Of a DNA stretch of 64,000 nucleotides, positions 26,123 through 34,182 are shown piece after piece. The translations under genes and the position numbers were made by a program. The notes beneath the pieces are model-generated. The model was not told the origin of the DNA. It saw nothing but the letters and a program-made list of their open reading frames with translations, and ran no database searches. The stretch is from DCFW01 sp963790715. Lineage in GTDB: Bacteria > Bacteroidota > Bacteroidia > Bacteroidales > Bacteroidaceae. The DNA lies in assembly GCA_963790715.1 (NCBI GenBank), contig CAWBPN010000018.1:620001-684000 (forward strand), read 5' to 3'. How positions within the stretch are numbered: the stretch's first letter is position 1; the number at the start of each line of letters is the position of its first letter.

Positions 26123-26243
26123 GTCGCTACATGAAAAAAAATCTCATGCTCCGTGTTTTTTTATTTCATGCTCCGTGTTTTTAAAAGTCATAAAGCATGA
26201 ATTTTTATTTTATGTAGCATCAAATTTTTTTTCATGCTACATG
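26123..26243. repeat. six 11-bp near-palindromes at exact 22-bp period
   Basis: Elements start at 26123, 26145, 26167, 26189, 26211 and 26233, exactly 22 bp apart. The consensus, in one orientation, is CATGCTACATG (that is CATG-N3-CATG). The copies read GTCGCTACATG, CATGCTCCGTG (twice), CATAAAGCATG, TATGTAGCATC and CATGCTACATG; the fourth and fifth are closer to the consensus when reversed. Each 11-base spacer is made of A/T tracts (at most two G or C). Repeat and spacing are read directly; the role is unknown. The unit is far too short for CRISPR. Confidence 0.85.
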
Positions 26244-26638
26244 ATTTTATTTTGTACTGAAGCGCAACCGGAAAAGCACTGGCAAAAAATGTTAAACACG
26301 CTGGAAACGAGACCTTCCGCCAGAGAGTTTCCAGTCCTCCGGCAGAGAAGTTGTAATGAAATATTTCATAATTATAATAAAAGTTAAGTATCAAGATATC
26401 ATCCAAAATATGCCATAAAACCATTTTTGTAAGGCTAAATACATCCCTATTAATTACATAACGATGTGTTATTTATGCTAACGTACTGAACACCTGTAAT
26501 CGAATGTACGTATTCAGCAATGCAGCCGATGCGGACAATACACATCGTATTTCTGAATACTGAATACCATGTTACATTTTAAGTATATGAGAGGCATTTT
26601 AGAAGTATTCATACTATTCATTTAACTATTATTTTGCA

Positions 26639-26674
26639 ATTCCGATACTGAACACCGGTATTCAGTATCGGAAT
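26639..26674. terminator. perfect 14-bp hairpin after regulator gene
   Basis: ATTCCGATACTGAA (26639-26652) and TTCAGTATCGGAAT (26661-26674) pair perfectly across an eight-base loop, 20 bases after the stop of the NtrC-type regulator. There is no T run on the minus strand after it, so it may be a protein site or an RNA stabiliser as easily as a terminator. Confidence 0.45.
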
Positions 26675-26693
26675 ACGCTAATTGAACAAACTA

Positions 26694-28034
26694 TTAGAGG
26701 TTATATTCCTGTATTTTTCTGTATAATGTGGCGACACCTATTCTCAACAATCTTGCAGCTTCAGCCTTATTGCCGTTTGTATATTTCAAGACCGATGATA
26801 TATGCCGACGCTCCATCAGACTCAAATCGAAATCCGATATTTCTTTCCCTTCATTGTAAATGATATTAGTCCTTTGCATTTCTATCGGCAAGTCGGCAAG
26901 AACAATACAATCGCTGTTGCACACAATTAAACTTCGTTCTATCACATTGCGCAGTTCCCTGATGTTGCCGTTCCATGGATATGTTTCAAACATTTCAAGA
27001 ACGTTACGGTCAATGGTTACGACAGGTTTATTCAGTTTCTTTGAAAATGTCTGTATGAAGAAAAAGGCAAGCTTTTCTATGTCTCCATCCCTGTCGCGAA
27101 GCGGAGGCAGGCATATTTGAAATACCGACAAACGATAATACAGGTCTTCACGAAAACGGTTGTTTATTATCTCTTTCTTCAAATCCCTGTTCGTAGCCGC
27201 AATGATACGTGCATTCACCTTAGTAGGTTTGGTATCACCTAATTTAATATATTCACCGACTTCCAACACTCGCAAAAGCTTTGCCTGTAAGTCAAAGTCC
27301 AGTTCACCGATTTCGTCCAAAAAAATAGTACCGTCATTTGCTTCTTCAAAAAGTCCTTTTTTGTCTTTTAACGCACCGGTGAAAGACCCGGCTTTGTGCC
27401 CAAACATCTCACTGTCCAAAAGTTCCTTGCTGAACGACGAACAGTTAATGGCGACAAAATTGTTTTTGCCCCTTGAACTCATTTGATGAATAGCTTGGGC
27501 AAATACTTCTTTTCCCGTACCGGTTTCACCGGTCAACAACACCGGCACATCTGTTACAGACACCTTTGATGCCAACAACAAGGCATCACGAATCGGACGC
27601 GAACTGCCTATAATGGAATCGAAAGAATATAAAGAGGAATGTTTTGCGTCAGACACTTCTTCGATGTTCAGCTTTGCCTTTTTGAAAGCCCGCTCAATCA
27701 CCGGAATAATCTTATTATTTTCATCACCTTTAACTATATAATCGAAAGCTCCGTTTTTCATTGCCTGAACGCAATCGGGAATATTGCCGTGAGCGGTGAG
27801 AAATACAGTTTCAATATCGGGATATTTATTCTTTATATTTAAAATAAGATCTATTCCGTTGCCGTCAGGAAGAAAAACGTCACAAAGAACCACTTCAGGT
27901 TGATGTGCCGGAATCTGCTTCAATCCGCTTTTGCAATCTGCCGCCAGAAACACTTCATAACCTTCAAGTTCCATTATTCGCGCCAACAATCTCCTTATTT
28001 GCGCCTCATCATCAATAATAAGTATTTTATTCAT
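26694..28034 (-). CDS. NtrC-type sigma-54-dependent response regulator
   Basis: A 446-residue protein in three parts. A receiver domain (residues 1-120) has the phosphorylation Asp at 52 (VVLCDVFLPDG) and the acidic pair DDE at 8-10. An AAA+ domain (about 140-370) has Walker A GETGTGKE, the sigma-54 contact loop in the form GSFTGA (GHKAGSFTGALKDKKG) and Walker B DGTIFLDEIGEL. The C-terminal Fis-type helix-turn-helix ends in GNKAEAARLLRIGVATLYRKI. It activates sigma-54 promoters by ATP hydrolysis. No histidine kinase is encoded nearby, so it is an orphan here. The similar promoter sequences before it and before kdp suggest that it controls both. Confidence 0.93.
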   Translation of the reverse strand: MNKILIIDDEAQIRRLLARIMELEGYEVFLAADCKSGLKQIPAHQPEVVLCDVFLPDGNGIDLILNIKNKYPDIETVFLTAHGNIPDCVQAMKNGAFDYIVKGDENNKIIPVIERAFKKAKLNIEEVSDAKHSSLYSFDSIIGSSRPIRDALLLASKVSVTDVPVLLTGETGTGKEVFAQAIHQMSSRGKNNFVAINCSSFSKELLDSEMFGHKAGSFTGALKDKKGLFEEANDGTIFLDEIGELDFDLQAKLLRVLEVGEYIKLGDTKPTKVNARIIAATNRDLKKEIINNRFREDLYYRLSVFQICLPPLRDRDGDIEKLAFFFIQTFSKKLNKPVVTIDRNVLEMFETYPWNGNIRELRNVIERSLIVCNSDCIVLADLPIEMQRTNIIYNEGKEISDFDLSLMERRHISSVLKYTNGNKAEAARLLRIGVATLYRKIQEYNL

Positions 28035-28091
28035 ATATCTTTAGTTTATAACAAAAACATTGTAACTCTATTTTCCATTTTTGCATGGTAC

Positions 28092-28108
28092 TTTTTCAAA
28101 ATGAAAAG
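28092..28108. promoter_or_regulatory. palindromic site related to kdp upstream motif
   Basis: TTTTTCAAAATGAAAAG has arms TTTTC/GAAAA around five bases. Read on the minus strand, CTTTTCATTTTGAAAAA matches CTTCTCATTTTGATAGA near kdp at 13 of 17 bases. It lies in the leader of the regulator gene, downstream of the promoter candidate at 28190-28205, so it could serve autoregulation. Confidence 0.4.
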
Positions 28109-28189
28109 ATTGACCATTAGTCATAAAGGCCAAAAGACCTATTAGTAATGAATTCCTCCTTATCACGCATTCAATACCATATATAAGAA

Positions 28190-28205
28190 TTCAAATACCG
28201 TGCCA
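28190..28205 (-). promoter_or_regulatory. sigma-54-like promoter of NtrC-type regulator
   Basis: Minus strand TGGCACGGTATTTGAA fits TGGCACG-N4-TTGCW with one mismatch (TTGAA). It equals the element before kdp at 15 of 16 bases. The start would be near 28180, leaving a leader of about 145 bases. Confidence 0.6.
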
Positions 28206-28384
28206 CGAAAACATCAATAATGAATGATATTCTGCATTTAAACGGCTTTAGGCACTTAAATTATCTAATATAGTGTTACTTATTAATAATAAAATAACAA
28301 CGTAATAAAGAAATTACTTATATTTCGCGCACTTAAAAATTAAGTATAAGTTGTACATTGAAACAAATTAAAAATCAGTTAGTT

Positions 28385-29272
28385 ATGAAACGCTATTTTT
28401 TTTCGTTGTCACTTCTGGCACTGTGTGCTTTGTTTACAAGCAGTTGTGTAAGCAAAAAGCAATTTGTAGATTTGCAATCAAGCTACAATAAACTACAAAC
28501 CGAAAATTCCGGTTTGAAAGGTTCTTTACAAGATTCGCAAGTTCAATTGGCAGAATGCAATACTAATTCAAAAAACTTACAAGACCGTTTGACCGAAGCT
28601 AATAGGACGAATAATAATTTGCGCTCCGATTATGCGGCAATGCAAGGCTCACTCGACAAAAGTATTCAACAAAACTCACAAGGTAATGTGAATATCTCAA
28701 AATTAGTGGATGAAATAAATGCTTCAAACCGCTTTATCAAGGAATTAATCCAAACCAAAAGCAAATCAGATTCTTTGAATATGGTATTGACAAACAGGCT
28801 GACTCGTTCATTAAGCAACGACGAACTCAAAGATGTTGATGTTAAGGTGCTGAAAGGCGTAGTATACATTTCATTAGCCGATAACATGCTTTACAAATCA
28901 GGCAGTTATGACATAAATGAAAGAGCAGGCGAGACATTAGGCAAAATTGCTAAAATCATAATGGATTATAAGGATTATGATGTTCTCATCGAAGGTAACA
29001 CCGATAATGTGCCAATTTCACGTCCGAATATTCGTAACAACTGGGATTTAAGCGCATTGCGTGCTTCATCGGTTGTACAGGCTTTGCAAAACAATTATGG
29101 AGTTGACCCCAAACGTTTGACGGCAGCAGGTCGCGGCGAGTACAATCCGGTTGCAGGCAATGATACTCAGGTCGGCAAACAACTTAACAGAAGAACCGAA
29201 ATTATCATAACTCCTAAGTTGGATCAATTTATGGATCTTCTAAACCAGGCACCGCAAACAAAATCTGAATAA
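28385..29272 (+). CDS. OmpA-family lipoprotein
   Basis: About 295 residues from the ATG at 28385; an upstream TTG (28358) is not needed because the signal MKRYFFSLSLLALCALF then TSSC begins at the ATG. The Cys of TSSC is the lipidation site. Residues about 25-125 form a coiled coil (LQSSYNKLQTENSGLKGSLQD and so on). The C-terminal OmpA domain (about 150-275) has NTDNVPISRPNIRNNWDLSALRA and GRGEYNPVAGNDT..NRRTEIIITPK, which bind peptidoglycan. It should link the outer membrane to the cell wall. It is divergent from the NtrC-type regulator; whether that protein controls it is open. Confidence 0.88.
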   Translation: MKRYFFSLSLLALCALFTSSCVSKKQFVDLQSSYNKLQTENSGLKGSLQDSQVQLAECNTNSKNLQDRLTEANRTNNNLRSDYAAMQGSLDKSIQQNSQGNVNISKLVDEINASNRFIKELIQTKSKSDSLNMVLTNRLTRSLSNDELKDVDVKVLKGVVYISLADNMLYKSGSYDINERAGETLGKIAKIIMDYKDYDVLIEGNTDNVPISRPNIRNNWDLSALRASSVVQALQNNYGVDPKRLTAAGRGEYNPVAGNDTQVGKQLNRRTEIIITPKLDQFMDLLNQAPQTKSE

Positions 29273-29363
29273 TAGCAGAGGTTAGATAGTATTTAGTTAA
29301 ACTTGCGCATGGGACGATTGCAGTTGCATAATCTTGTGCGCATTTTATTTTTTTAGTGAATGG

Positions 29364-31646
29364 TTATTTCGTCTCTTTAAACCGAACCCCAAGTATGGCT
29401 GGCAGCTCTTGAGGCTTATCATTCGTTGTCATTATTTCGCGGCAAACATTATAGGAGGTTATTATGAAATGGACGGATGTTTGGTTCAGCTCCAAATCCT
29501 TTAATTCATTGAAAGGATGAAAACCGATATGAGCAGGATTTTCAACTAACATGTTGTCAATCTTTTTGTACAACTCTGAACCTTTTAAACTTATCGACAC
29601 ATATATGCGAACTTGGCGAACCGATTGCAACAAGCTATCTATGAATTGCAGTAGCTGCCCGTCTTCTTCGGTACAAATGATGATAGAGACCTTCGATATT
29701 TTATTAAGCGGCAATTGGTTAACCAAAATCATTACATTGCATTTTATTCGTTGCAAAATCTCCTTTGATTTCAGCGTCAGCCCGATTCCAGATAACTCCA
29801 AAGATTTCTCTTTTATGTTTTTCCATAAAGAATGTATGTGCTCCATTCCTTTTGCCCGATTGCCCTGCGGTATCTTCTCAAACCATCCTAAAGCCGAACC
29901 GACAATTAAATAATCCGCTTTCTCTTTATTGACCAAATTAACTATTTCATCGACTATATTATCAGATAATTTATAATGTTTATCAAGCTGTATTTTCAAA
30001 GTCGTAGCTTCACTATCTATAAAACGGAATGTGTCACGGGAATAATGGTCGGCTGTGATTATACTTAACTCCGTTCCTTGCGTGAAGTGCGAAGCTATAA
30101 TAGATTCTTCAGCTAATTGTTTACCAAAAAGCAGGTGATACACATATAATAAAACGCTACCGCTTTCAGGTCGGCCGAAACTTATCATTAACTTCGGATT
30201 AAGTTGCGGTTGCGGTATATTTTGCGATTTCTCCTGTTTAATCTGTTTTTTCTTACGAATACGCTCAAACAAATTCAGACAAGGTACTGTCATAAACGTA
30301 GTTACCAATGCCATCACCACCAACACAGCATATATTGATTTCGGTAATACTCCCAATTCATATCCGATATTCAAAGCAACCAGTTGCATCAACCCACGCG
30401 TATTCATCAATATACCGATTGTGAGACTGTCGTGCCAACTTTCTCCAACCACACGTGCTGCCGCCGCGCAACCGCCGAATTTACCCAATATGGCTACTAC
30501 GATAAATACTCCGCAAACAGCCCACATTTCCGTATTATTGATTAGCAATACATTAGTATTCAACCCTGAATAAGCGAAAAACAAAGGCAGGAAAAATGCC
30601 AGCGTGATGTCTTCTACCTTATCTATAAGAATACGCCGGAATCCATGAGTATACGGCATAATCACCCCTGCTATGAATGAACCGAATAAAGCGTGAATGC
30701 CAATAAGTTCGGTAAACGTAGCTGACAATAGCACTACAAGGAAAACAAAACTTATAAAGTTTTTATTAATGGTTTCACGTGTTGCAAAACGTTTGCTGAT
30801 AGTTCCGAAAAAGGGCCGTACGAAAACGAACATAACCAAAATGAAAAGACCTGTAAGCACTATAGCAAATATAGAGCTACCTAATGTTCCAGCTTCGGTA
30901 ATGGCTATAACTACGGCTAAAAGACACCAAGCAGTAACATCGTCGTTTGCCGCCGATGCTATTGTAAGTACACCCAACGGCGAATGGGTCATCCCCTTTT
31001 CCTGTATAATACGTGCTAAAACGGGGAATGCCGTTATACTCATGGCAATACCGATGAACAACGCAAACGGAAGGAAGGATGTCATTGTAGCCGCATATCG
31101 TTCATATACACCGTATGATACCAATATACCCAAAAAGAAAGGGACAAGTATACCGGCATGGCTGATAACAAGCGTTTCGTTCATTTTGGTTTTCAAGGTA
31201 CTAAAATCAACCTCCAAACCAATAACAAACATAAATAGAACCAAACCTATCTCACTCATTAAATGCATTGTGTTCATCGAATCTACAGGGAAGATGAAGT
31301 TGGATACCTGGGGCCAAAAATGTCCCAAGAAAGACGGACCTAACAATATACCGGCGACTATTTCCCCCAACACTCCGGGCTGATTCATAGCATTAAAAAT
31401 AGTGGCAATTAATCTGCATGCCACTAATATCACTATAATCTGTATAAGTAAAACTATAAACGACGATGATAAATTGGTGGAAACTACCTTTTGAAACATT
31501 GATAAGGCAGAAGCTTCGTGGCTTTTTAAAACAAGTCCGGAACCGTAAATATTCATTCCGCCTTTCAGTGCAGCAAGTATCAGTACTGTAAAGAATGACA
31601 GCATCACTATATATACGTAGAGATTCTTGCGGTTTTTTGACATCAT
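29364..31646 (-). CDS. CPA2-type cation/proton antiporter with C-terminal soluble domain
   Basis: About 760 residues from the ATG at 31646. After one N-terminal span (YVYIVMLSFFTVLILAALKGG) comes a Na+/H+ exchanger domain of 11-13 spans (about residues 70-445) with NQPGVLGEIVAGILLGPS, IGLVLFMFVIGLEVDF and the ion-site ASAANDDVTAWCLLA. A cytoplasmic part of about 300 residues follows, similar to paired universal-stress-like domains in Bacteroidetes (ADYLIVGSALGWFEKIPQGN). It should exchange potassium or sodium for protons. The position downstream of ackA, with its own consensus promoter, indicates separate control. The upstream TTG start in frame (31721) overlaps a terminator and is unlikely. 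Confidence 0.88.
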   Translation of the reverse strand: MMSKNRKNLYVYIVMLSFFTVLILAALKGGMNIYGSGLVLKSHEASALSMFQKVVSTNLSSSFIVLLIQIIVILVACRLIATIFNAMNQPGVLGEIVAGILLGPSFLGHFWPQVSNFIFPVDSMNTMHLMSEIGLVLFMFVIGLEVDFSTLKTKMNETLVISHAGILVPFFLGILVSYGVYERYAATMTSFLPFALFIGIAMSITAFPVLARIIQEKGMTHSPLGVLTIASAANDDVTAWCLLAVVIAITEAGTLGSSIFAIVLTGLFILVMFVFVRPFFGTISKRFATRETINKNFISFVFLVVLLSATFTELIGIHALFGSFIAGVIMPYTHGFRRILIDKVEDITLAFFLPLFFAYSGLNTNVLLINNTEMWAVCGVFIVVAILGKFGGCAAAARVVGESWHDSLTIGILMNTRGLMQLVALNIGYELGVLPKSIYAVLVVMALVTTFMTVPCLNLFERIRKKKQIKQEKSQNIPQPQLNPKLMISFGRPESGSVLLYVYHLLFGKQLAEESIIASHFTQGTELSIITADHYSRDTFRFIDSEATTLKIQLDKHYKLSDNIVDEIVNLVNKEKADYLIVGSALGWFEKIPQGNRAKGMEHIHSLWKNIKEKSLELSGIGLTLKSKEILQRIKCNVMILVNQLPLNKISKVSIIICTEEDGQLLQFIDSLLQSVRQVRIYVSISLKGSELYKKIDNMLVENPAHIGFHPFNELKDLELNQTSVHFIITSYNVCREIMTTNDKPQELPAILGVRFKETK

Positions 31647-31664
31647 TCTGATTTTTGTTCCCCG

Positions 31665-31695
31665 CAAAATTATTAAATGCTTAAGTAAAAACAAA
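31665..31695 (-). promoter_or_regulatory. consensus promoter of antiporter gene
   Basis: Minus strand TTTG (31692-31695), exactly 19 bases, TAATTTTG (31665-31672). Both elements match fully. The -33 TTTG lies in the end of the T run of the ackA terminator. The start near 31658 leaves a leader of about 12 bases. Confidence 0.75.
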
Positions 31696-31723
31696 AAAAA
31701 TTGCCCGAAATATTCGGACAATT
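31693..31723 (-). terminator. rho-independent terminator of pta-ackA
   Basis: On the minus strand AATTGTCCGAA pairs with TTCGGGCAATT (one G-U pair), followed by a run of eight T (31693-31700). It lies 26 bases after the ackA stop. Confidence 0.8.
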
Positions 31724-31748
31724 CTACTTTTAATATATACGAAATGTA

Positions 31749-32951
31749 TTATTTACTCTCAACTATATTGAATGTATCGGTAGCAATCATCAGTTCTTCA
31801 TCAGTAGGAATGACAACGACTTTTACCTTTGAATCCGCAGTGGATATAATGGCTTCGGTACCATGAATCTTATTGTTCAAGTCTTTGTCGAGCTTTACGC
31901 CCATGAACTCCAATCCGTTGGTAACGGCCTCACGGCAAGATGATTGGTTTTCGCCGACACCACCGGTGAACAAGATTACATCTACGCCACCCATAGCTGC
32001 TGCATATGCTCCGATGTATTTACGGATGCGATAGAAATACATCTTTTCTGCCAAGATAGCACGTTCGTTGCCTTCTCTGGCAGCTGCATCCAACTCACGC
32101 ATATCTGATGATACGCCTGAAATGCCTAATACACCTGATTGTTTGTTCATCACCGTATCCATCTCTTTAGGGCTTAATCCTTCTTTCTCCATGATGAAAG
32201 TAACGGCAGCCGGGTCGATGTCACCGCAACGTGTTCCCATCATCAAGCCTTCCAACGGGGTAAGTCCCATTGACGTATCAAAGCATTTGCCATCTTTAAC
32301 GGCACTAACCGAACCACCGTTGCCGATGTGGCAAGTAATAATCTTTGAACCTTCGGGCTTCATTCCCAAGAACTCGCAAACACGTTGTGATACGTATCTG
32401 TGTGATGTTCCATGAAATCCGTAACGACGAATGGCATACTTCTCATAATATTTATAAGGAAGTGCATACATGTATGCAAAGTCGGGCATCGTTTGATGAA
32501 ATGCAGTATCGAACACTGCAACTTGCGGAATATTGGGCAATACTTCTTTTATTGCGAATATTCCCTTTAAGTTAGCCGGATTGTGCAACGGACCTAACAC
32601 TGCGCATCTCTTGATTTCACTGATGACATAGTTGTCAACCAACATTGATTTAGTCAATTTCGCTCCGCCATGCAAAACACGATGACCTACTGCGCTGATT
32701 TCATCTAATGATTTGATTGCGCCGTATTCCTTACTTACCAACATTTCAAGCACAAACTTGATGCCTACGCCATGCTCGGGAATTGCTTTCTCAAATACTT
32801 TTTTGCTACCGTCAGGCAAAGTGATCTTCAAAAAAGAACCGTCCATGCCAATTTTCTCAACGCCACCTTGCGCAATAACGGATTTACTGTCCATATCAAA
32901 TAACTTATACTTGATAGATGAACTTCCGCAATTCAATACTAATATTTTCAT
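31749..32951 (-). CDS. ackA: acetate kinase
   Basis: A 400-residue enzyme of the usual length. It starts MKILVLNCGSSSIKYKLFDM, the first acetokinase signature; the second signature region is AVGHRVLHGGAKLT near residue 85, the active-site stretch VAVFDTAFHQTMPDFAY is near 145, and GFHGTSHRYVS and ACHIGNG-like ITCHIGNGGSVSAV follow. It makes ATP and acetate from acetyl phosphate during fermentation. It lies eight bases after pta, in one transcript with a terminator after ackA. Confidence 0.97.
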   Translation of the reverse strand: MKILVLNCGSSSIKYKLFDMDSKSVIAQGGVEKIGMDGSFLKITLPDGSKKVFEKAIPEHGVGIKFVLEMLVSKEYGAIKSLDEISAVGHRVLHGGAKLTKSMLVDNYVISEIKRCAVLGPLHNPANLKGIFAIKEVLPNIPQVAVFDTAFHQTMPDFAYMYALPYKYYEKYAIRRYGFHGTSHRYVSQRVCEFLGMKPEGSKIITCHIGNGGSVSAVKDGKCFDTSMGLTPLEGLMMGTRCGDIDPAAVTFIMEKEGLSPKEMDTVMNKQSGVLGISGVSSDMRELDAAAREGNERAILAEKMYFYRIRKYIGAYAAAMGGVDVILFTGGVGENQSSCREAVTNGLEFMGVKLDKDLNNKIHGTEAIISTADSKVKVVVIPTDEELMIATDTFNIVESK

Positions 32952-32959
32952 GGTCCTGT

Positions 32960-33982
32960 TTATTTGTTTTCAGCTGCTTTGATTACGATAGCCTGATTAC
33001 ATGTAATAGCTATCATGTGATATACGTCATCAACTGAGCAACCACGTGACAAGTCGTTTACCGGGCGTGCGATACCTTGTAAAATAGGGCCGATAGCTTC
33101 AGCTCCGCCTAAACGTTGTACCAACTTATATGAAATGTTGCCGACTTCCAAATTGGGGAAGACCAATGTATTTGCATGCCCGGCTATCGTAGAACCCGGA
33201 GCCTTGCTTGCACCCACAGCAGGAACAAGAGCTGCATCTGCTTGCAATTCGCCGTCGATGTCCAAATCGGGAGCTAATTGTTTGGCAATTCCTAAAGCTT
33301 CAACCACTTTGTCAACTACTTCATGCTTAGCAGAACCTTTGGTTGAGAAACTCAACATGGCAACCTTAGGATGCTCGATTCCGGCAATATTCTTAGCCGT
33401 TTGTGCAGTACCTATAGCTATTTGTGCCAATTGATTTGCATCAGGAACAGGAGTAACTGCAACATCGCCTATGACAACCAAACCGTTTTCGCCGTATTCT
33501 TTTGCTTTGGAAATCAACAACATACCACCTGAAACACATGTAATACCGGGAGCGGTTTTGATTATTTGCAATGCAGGACGTAATACATTACCAGTAGTGT
33601 TGCGTGCCCCGGCCAATTGTCCGTCGGCATCGCCGCTTTTGATAATCATGCAACCCAAATAAAGAGGGTCCATCATCTTTTGGCGAGCTTCCTCTATAGT
33701 CATGCCTTTCTTCTTACGAAGTTCGGCCAGATATTCTGCATATTGTTCTTTCTTAGGATTGTTATTAGGATCAAGTATTGTGGCTTTGTCAATATTGTTC
33801 AATCCCCACTGTTTTGCCAGACTTTTAATTTCATTCGGGTCACCGATGATAATCAAATCTGCTACTCCGTCAGCCAAAACACGGTCAGCGGCCTTTAATG
33901 TACGTTCTTCATTGCCTTCGGGCAATACGATGCGTTGGCGGTCAGCCTTAGCGCGCGCTACGATGTTGTCTACTATACTCAT
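32960..33982 (-). CDS. pta: phosphate acetyltransferase
   Basis: A 340-residue protein of the short form, with only the catalytic PTA_PTB domain. Typical phrases are RIVLPEGNEERTLKAADRVL, MDPLYLGCMIIKSGDADGQLAGA and TGNVLRPALQIIK, then GSAKHEVVDKVVEA, DGELQADAALVP and GHANTLVFPNLEVGNISYKL. It converts acetyl-CoA and phosphate to acetyl phosphate for AckA. It is the first gene of the pta-ackA unit with a -7 element 36 bases upstream. Confidence 0.97.
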   Translation of the reverse strand: MSIVDNIVARAKADRQRIVLPEGNEERTLKAADRVLADGVADLIIIGDPNEIKSLAKQWGLNNIDKATILDPNNNPKKEQYAEYLAELRKKKGMTIEEARQKMMDPLYLGCMIIKSGDADGQLAGARNTTGNVLRPALQIIKTAPGITCVSGGMLLISKAKEYGENGLVVIGDVAVTPVPDANQLAQIAIGTAQTAKNIAGIEHPKVAMLSFSTKGSAKHEVVDKVVEALGIAKQLAPDLDIDGELQADAALVPAVGASKAPGSTIAGHANTLVFPNLEVGNISYKLVQRLGGAEAIGPILQGIARPVNDLSRGCSVDDVYHMIAITCNQAIVIKAAENK

Positions 33983-34017
33983 GATTTATATATATTATGA
34001 TTTTTATATTCATAACG

Positions 34018-34025
34018 CAAAAATA
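34018..34025 (-). promoter_or_regulatory. -7 element before pta
   Basis: Minus strand TATTTTTG matches TAnnTTTG. A TTTG occurs 24 bases further upstream, a longer gap than usual. Start near 34011. Confidence 0.55.
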
Positions 34026-34103
34026 CTTATAATTGTAATATCTATATAGCAAAAAGTGATATTTTTTGACTTGTACTATATAAAATTTGTTTTTTACACA
34101 CCT

Positions 34104-34136
34104 TTTGTAAAGATTAAAAATAATACAGTATCTTTG
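34104..34136 (+). promoter_or_regulatory. promoter of glycine cleavage operon
   Basis: TTTG (34104-34107), 21 bases, TATCTTTG (34129-34136). The start near 34143 leaves a leader of about 40 bases, too short for a glycine riboswitch, and no riboswitch-like sequence is seen. Confidence 0.7.
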
Positions 34137-34182
34137 CAACATAAATATGTGATGAGAATTAATTCATTGATTTATTAGATAT

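Larger units (their letters stand above)
25870..26693. other. long spacer between kdp operon and regulator
   Basis: About 820 bases without a credible gene. It contains the 22-bp-period array (26123-26243), an inverted repeat CTGGAAAC/GTTTCCAG (26301-26308 and 26327-26334, loop of 18), a 14-base palindrome ATGAAATATTTCAT (26356-26369), a 15-mer TACTGAACACCTGTA (26484-26498) that recurs with one change at 26646-26660, and the hairpin at 26639-26674. A 61-codon plus-strand frame at 25999-26184 runs into the array and looks random. Confidence 0.5.
28035..28384. other. divergent spacer between regulator and OmpA-like genes
   Basis: About 350 AT-rich bases. It contains a motif like the kdp upstream sites (28092-28108), the minus-strand sigma-54-like element (28190-28205) and a plus-strand TATATTTC (28319-28326), one base off the -7 consensus, for the OmpA-like gene. 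No gene was seen. Confidence 0.5.

Noticed and set aside
26123..26243. Possible CRISPR array from the regular 22-bp spacing
   Set aside because: The repeats are only 11 bp and vary, the spacers are A/T tracts of fixed 11 bp, and no cas genes are near.
28358..28384. TTG start for the OmpA-like lipoprotein
   Set aside because: The ATG at 28385 directly begins a normal lipoprotein signal; the extra nine residues would spoil it.
30697..31383. 228-codon plus-strand frame opposite the antiporter
   Set aside because: Composition is that of a reversed membrane protein gene and there is no promoter or ribosome site; a shadow.
31647..31721. TTG start for the antiporter
   Set aside because: The extension runs through the ackA terminator and the antiporter's own promoter.
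34137..34182. Glycine riboswitch before gcvT
   Set aside because: The predicted leader is only about 40 bases and has no aptamer-like sequence.
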